NCBI GenBank assembly: GCA_904066235.2
Contig: CAJFCV020000005.1
Location: 5,017,501-5,081,500, forward strand
Reading direction: 5' to 3'
DNA from: Bursaphelenchus xylophilus
Lineage: Eukaryota; Nematoda; Chromadorea; Rhabditida; Aphelenchoididae
Length of the DNA stretch: 64,000 bases
A model generated the notes under the pieces. It was not told the origin of the DNA. It was given only the letters and a program-made list of their open reading frames with translations, and did no database searches. A program made the translations under genes and the position numbers. Of this stretch, positions 60,410 through 64,000 are shown one piece after another. Positions within the stretch are counted from its first letter, which is position 1. Each line of letters starts with the position of its first letter.

Positions 60410-61079
60410 ATGGTAGACGACAATTACAAATTCTGGTATGATATGTTGAAGACGGTGAGTGACGTTTGTATTCGGTTCTCTTTTTTCGGTATTAGACAAC
60501 AATAAGGTTTGATATGAGGGACAAAAGACGCTTAACGAGTTGAGCATGTCTTACTAATATAGTTACTTCTTTTGCTTGAAATTTGAGTCACCACTGTCCA
60601 TTCTTTTACGAAAGACAGCTGTTGCCTGAGGGCTTTTGATAGATGACGGTTATTAGGCCATTCGAGAAAAGTTTTACAGTAAGGAGATCTTGTTTCGTAA
60701 GTTGTGTTAGTTATTCGCCAACTGCTTTTAGACGATGATTATCCGCCAACTTCGTCTCGAGGGATGGAGTAAACAATTCAGCCGACTAATTAATGGGGAT
60801 CAGATCAGAGAACTCGAGATGATGACAACCACCAAAATTATAGTCGAAGAGGACTGTATTCAAATATTCGGAACTCCCCGAGGAACTAGAAAAGCCCGAG
60901 ATCTACTCCGATCCATTATATTGTCTTTGATTTTGGATAATGAACCCGAAGTTTCCGAAGTCAAAGAAGAACGGCCACACCAAACTACTAATTACAGTAT
61001 CCTCAAGTCCTGGAAGAACAAACTTTTGCAGTTACGGAAGTTGTTAAGGCACGATAAGACCGAAAAAATAAATATTTGA
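60410..61079 (+). CDS. Small KH-like protein, family uncertain
   Basis: Two exons, 60410-60454 and 60732-61079, join in frame to 130 aa. The first exon codes MVDDNYKFWYDMLKT and ends at GTGAGTG; the second begins after TGCTTTTAG. The middle resembles a KH fold: LINGDQIRELEMMTTTKIIV then EEDCIQIFGTPRGTRKARDL, with NGDQ where the RNA-binding GxxG loop usually is and a helix after FGTP. The C-end is basic (SWKNKLLQLRKLLRHDKTEK). A lone degenerate KH domain would be an RNA-binding or structural leftover. Coding status is supported by splice frame and domain pattern only; the upstream open frame around 60217 has no support. Confidence 0.55.
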
Positions 61080-61157
61080 GCATTTATGTTAAACGTTGTA
61101 CAATCGTATGTTGCGAGGTGTAAATAACATACAAGATATGTTGGGAGGGGCTACTTT

Positions 61158-62606
61158 TTACAGGAAAACTTCTTCTCGGACTTCGTGATCACTGGAGCTG
61201 AGGGAATCCATAGAAGTGTCCGAGGAGAGATTCGGATATTTCATGAGCAATTCGCTGATGCGGATTAACATCGGTGCGTATTCAAATTGTTTTTTGGAGC
61301 CATATTCGTTCTGAAAGCAGGTGATTACATATAGCTATAAGATATACGTATATAAGAACCTACAATCTGATACTTGTTTCGTCCAATGATTTTCTTGAAA
61401 TGGATCACGAAGTCTCCTCGCAGTTGAGGCATGCATATCACGTAGATGGGCAATCGGAAAGAACCGGCGAGAATTGTCAGAATGGACACCTAAAATTTAG
61501 TTTCGTTCTGCACAACAAACAAATCTTTGATTGATTGCGCAATATAAAGTAGGCTTACCGTATCCACTCCATAAGTATAAAAGGCAAGGAATTTTGACGT
61601 CAGAGAAGTTATATCAAAGTATTCCCAAAAAGTCAAGATGACGTTCAAAATGTTGGAGACCAAATATGTAAACACGACCATAAGCAATGTCATCGTAGCT
61701 GCTTTGACTCGATTCTAAAACAAGTTAAAAGGCCATGACAGTCCATAACATTTTTTTATAATCTTACTTTAGGCTGAAGTTCCCCATCCAATCCTTTCTG
61801 TTCGGCCGGAAGCTTCGAATTTACTTGCTTTAATTTCTTTACAATTAAGAAATTCATGGCCAAAAGACCAAAGAAAGGGACCAAAACAGTGACCAGGTTC
61901 CTGAATCCAAGTCTCCACACTAAATTGTAGTAGTATTCTGTGGCCATGGCTGACAACTGCAGATTATATTCGACCATTGTTCCCTTGCATTCCTTGTTGA
62001 ATATGATCTACAAGCAAACCATCTAAAATCTATTGATCTTCCGGTTTACCTCAAATTCATTGTATAAGGTGATTTTGGTTATGACTCCAGTTAGAACGGC
62101 CGTTAAAGCGATGAATCTTCTCAATTTCTGGACTTTTTGCATTCTCCCAGGGAGACAAGTAATACAGTATCTCTCGAAAGAAGCTGCCAAAATCAGAAAA
62201 GAAGAGGCACTCATGGCAATATGGGAGATGGTAATCATGGGTCTCATATAATGATACCAAGCTGTTAACAGCAAGGGCGATTCAAGATAGTCAGCCAACA
62301 GACTGATGGACATTAAAGGAATGTAAGCGACGGCAATAAAGAAGTCAAAGAAGGCCAATAACATCAGATAGAGACAGTGGGAGTTGAGATGTTGCTTTCT
62401 GAAATTGAAATGAGGCAAATGAATTGGCGAATATGTAATACTTACTTCTGGACCAAAGTGCCGAACAAAAATGCATTCTCACAACTCGAGATCAACGCCA
62501 CCGAAGTTCCAAAGACACTGACCAACCAGAATCGACCCTCCAGGTATAAGGGAGGTTCGTAGAAACATTGGACGGGGTCCGTGGAATTGGCTGAGCTCTG
62601 ATTCAT
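61158..62606 (-). CDS. Rhodopsin-family GPCR, FMRFamide-receptor-like
   Basis: Seven-helix receptor of the plasma membrane, probably for a neuropeptide. Minus-strand exons: 62606-62446, 62398-62050, 62007-61768, 61714-61559, 61489-61364, 61310-61158; 394 aa. Extracellular start MNQSSANSTDPVQCFYEPPL has an N-glycosylation site. TM1 FWLVSVFGTSVALISSCENA; TM2 LYLMLLAFFDFFIAVAYIPL; TM3 AMSASSFLILAASFERYCIT, with ERY in place of DRY; TM5 RNLVTVLVPFFGLLAMNFLI; TM6 MTLLMVVFTYLVSNILNVIL; TM7 ends RLPIYVICMPQLR instead of NPxxY. The ERY and RLPIY variants fit a nematode-expanded group related to FMRFamide receptors. Tail is Ser-rich (LSSDTSMDSLSSSD), a phosphorylation target. It closes 78 bp tail-to-tail with the KH-like gene. 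Ligand unknown. Confidence 0.85.
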
Positions 62607-64000
62607 GTGTTCATAATCCGAGGATCTGCTGGAAGAACATCCCGTTCAAAGTCAAACACAAGGAAATGACGTCCCGCGATGTCCCAAATACAATTCAAGA
62701 AACTCCCGGAGACGTTTTTTGGAGCCCGCTTAAGAGAATATTTAAGAGACGTCAAGGGCGTTAGGCCCTTTAACGAAGCCCACCCAGAACGGAGAGGGGA
62801 GAGCCAGTTTGGGGACATCTTACAATACCGGAAAAGCAAAAAATAAACCAAATAACATAGCAGATATTACGGTCAAAATCTTAAAAGTTAAAGCTCAAGC
62901 AAAGAATCCCCTGATTATTCAAAGATTCAGGTTTTTAAAATTTGCATTCAAAAGACCGTGAGAAAATCTCCCAAATTCGGAAATTTAAAAACTCGGAAAA
63001 AAGTCAAAATGTAAATCATGATCCCCGAAAAGGGAAAAATTGAAGATCCATGCAAAACAACACAATACTAAACAAATAAACAAAGGGCGGTAAAAAAGAC
63101 GTGAATTGCGCAATAATGTCACCATCGGATGTAAAATTAAGTTTGGGCTAAACAAATTGGAGATAAATTTAGCAAAAAGGACTCGCTGTTGCAAAGAGAA
63201 ATCTATTTTGCCCAAGGAAAAACAGCTTGTCAAGTCATAACAATCAAATTTCTTTCGAATTTCGACATTTTTCGAACTCCTTTGTGTGGGATATCTAAAA
63301 GATAAATTGGGTTTTTGAGATCAGTACAATATTGAGAGTCATTCTTGTACAAAGGGCAACTTTACATGTATAAATCAAACAAGAAAAAGGATTCCAAGAG
63401 GAAGCAACTACAATCAGCACCAAGAGCAGAGTCCTAAGTGCCAGTGTTCTAAAAATAAAAGCTTTTCCAAATTTAGTCCCTAATTTCTCTGGCCGAACGT
63501 CCACTCCGAATCAGAACCGTGTCCAAAAAGTTGTGAAAGAAAGCCCAAATTGAATCTGAGTCGTATCTTTCTGTTTTTTACGACCATCCCCTCCGGCTAC
63601 AACGTATCGAAAAAAGGGCCTCGCCTCACGTCAACTGGTCAAAGAAATTAAATTTTCAGTCAGCTGTACAGAGGGAGTTCCCCGGATGAAACAATTAGAC
63701 CCCCGGCAAAAAACAGGTCGCTCTTTTGAGCTAGGCCTTAAATGCCTGAGGCATTGCAGGTGTTATCGCCTTAGGCATTGAATTTGGGGGGGGGGGTGAT
63801 TAGAAAATGATTTAATGAGAAGCTCGGGCATTTGGACCTCAATCTTGACTTTAAAATAGAAATAGGATACTGTAACATCATGTGAAAATAAATCAAAGAT
63901 AAATATAAAATCTAATCATATGCGTGAGATGATAAAATGGATTGAAACAGGGATAAAGTACAAGGATTACTGTCGTCGAGAAGTAGGTACCAAACGAATT
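62607..64000. other. Region upstream of the GPCR gene
   Basis: About 1.4 kb to the right edge. No supported coding exon. A run of ten or more G is at 63786-63796, and an inverted pair TGCCTGAGGCA / GCCTTAGGCA lies at about 63741-63779. Confidence 0.45.

Overview
This is a nuclear fragment from a nematode. All real genes are intron-rich, and most introns are only 30-60 bp with TTTCAG or TTTTAG acceptors. Several start codons lie just behind an AG acceptor that has no matching upstream exon, the usual sign of spliced-leader trans-splicing. Gene content fits: an EGL-9 prolyl hydroxylase with a MYND finger, a nematode-type globin, a neprilysin and compact gene clusters. I cannot fix the genus from sequence alone.

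Layout. 1-4.1 kb: a divergent pair, mS34 (minus, runs off the left edge) and a neprilysin (plus). 4.1-8.6 kb: long gene-poor stretch. 8.6-10.7 kb: allatostatin-C-like neuropeptide precursor whose single intron is mostly a mariner element. 12.1-17.7 kb: a ZIP-family transporter with altered metal-site residues, then MTAP and CCZ1 on the minus strand. 19.7-25.2 kb: egl-9 with a 3 kb intron. 26.4-27.5 kb: a tail-to-tail pair of related small secreted proteins. 28.9-36.4 kb: a transposon and fold-back graveyard, comprising a hAT-type palindromic element with 8-bp target duplications and a nested mariner, a second degenerate mariner, several long inverted repeats and a dead rps-18 fragment. 36.6-42.2 kb: lysosomal-type beta-galactosidase (minus) and a globin (plus). 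42.6-48.4 kb: rad-51 followed by ndc-80 on the minus strand, 144 bp apart, a likely operon. 49.0-51.5 kb: a PEAK/Pragmin-like protein. 52.5-59.9 kb: four minus-strand genes in series (GRWD1, TMED10, RNF207, BCD1/ZNHIT6) with 220-385 bp gaps, another operon candidate. 60.4-62.6 kb: a small KH-like protein and a peptide-receptor-like GPCR.

Functional links inside the window are loose. RAD-51 and NDC-80 both act on chromosomes in dividing or germline cells. GRWD1 and BCD1 both serve ribosome biogenesis. The strongest leads are the paralogous secreted pair, the neuropeptide gene, the ZIP protein that lost its metal-site residues, the empty-site proof of mariner insertion into the hAT palindrome, and an inverted copy of an ndc-80 micro-exon inside the preceding intron. 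Exon boundaries were set by hand from splice consensus, frame continuity and family resemblance; no alignment program was run. No tRNA, rRNA or CRISPR was seen.
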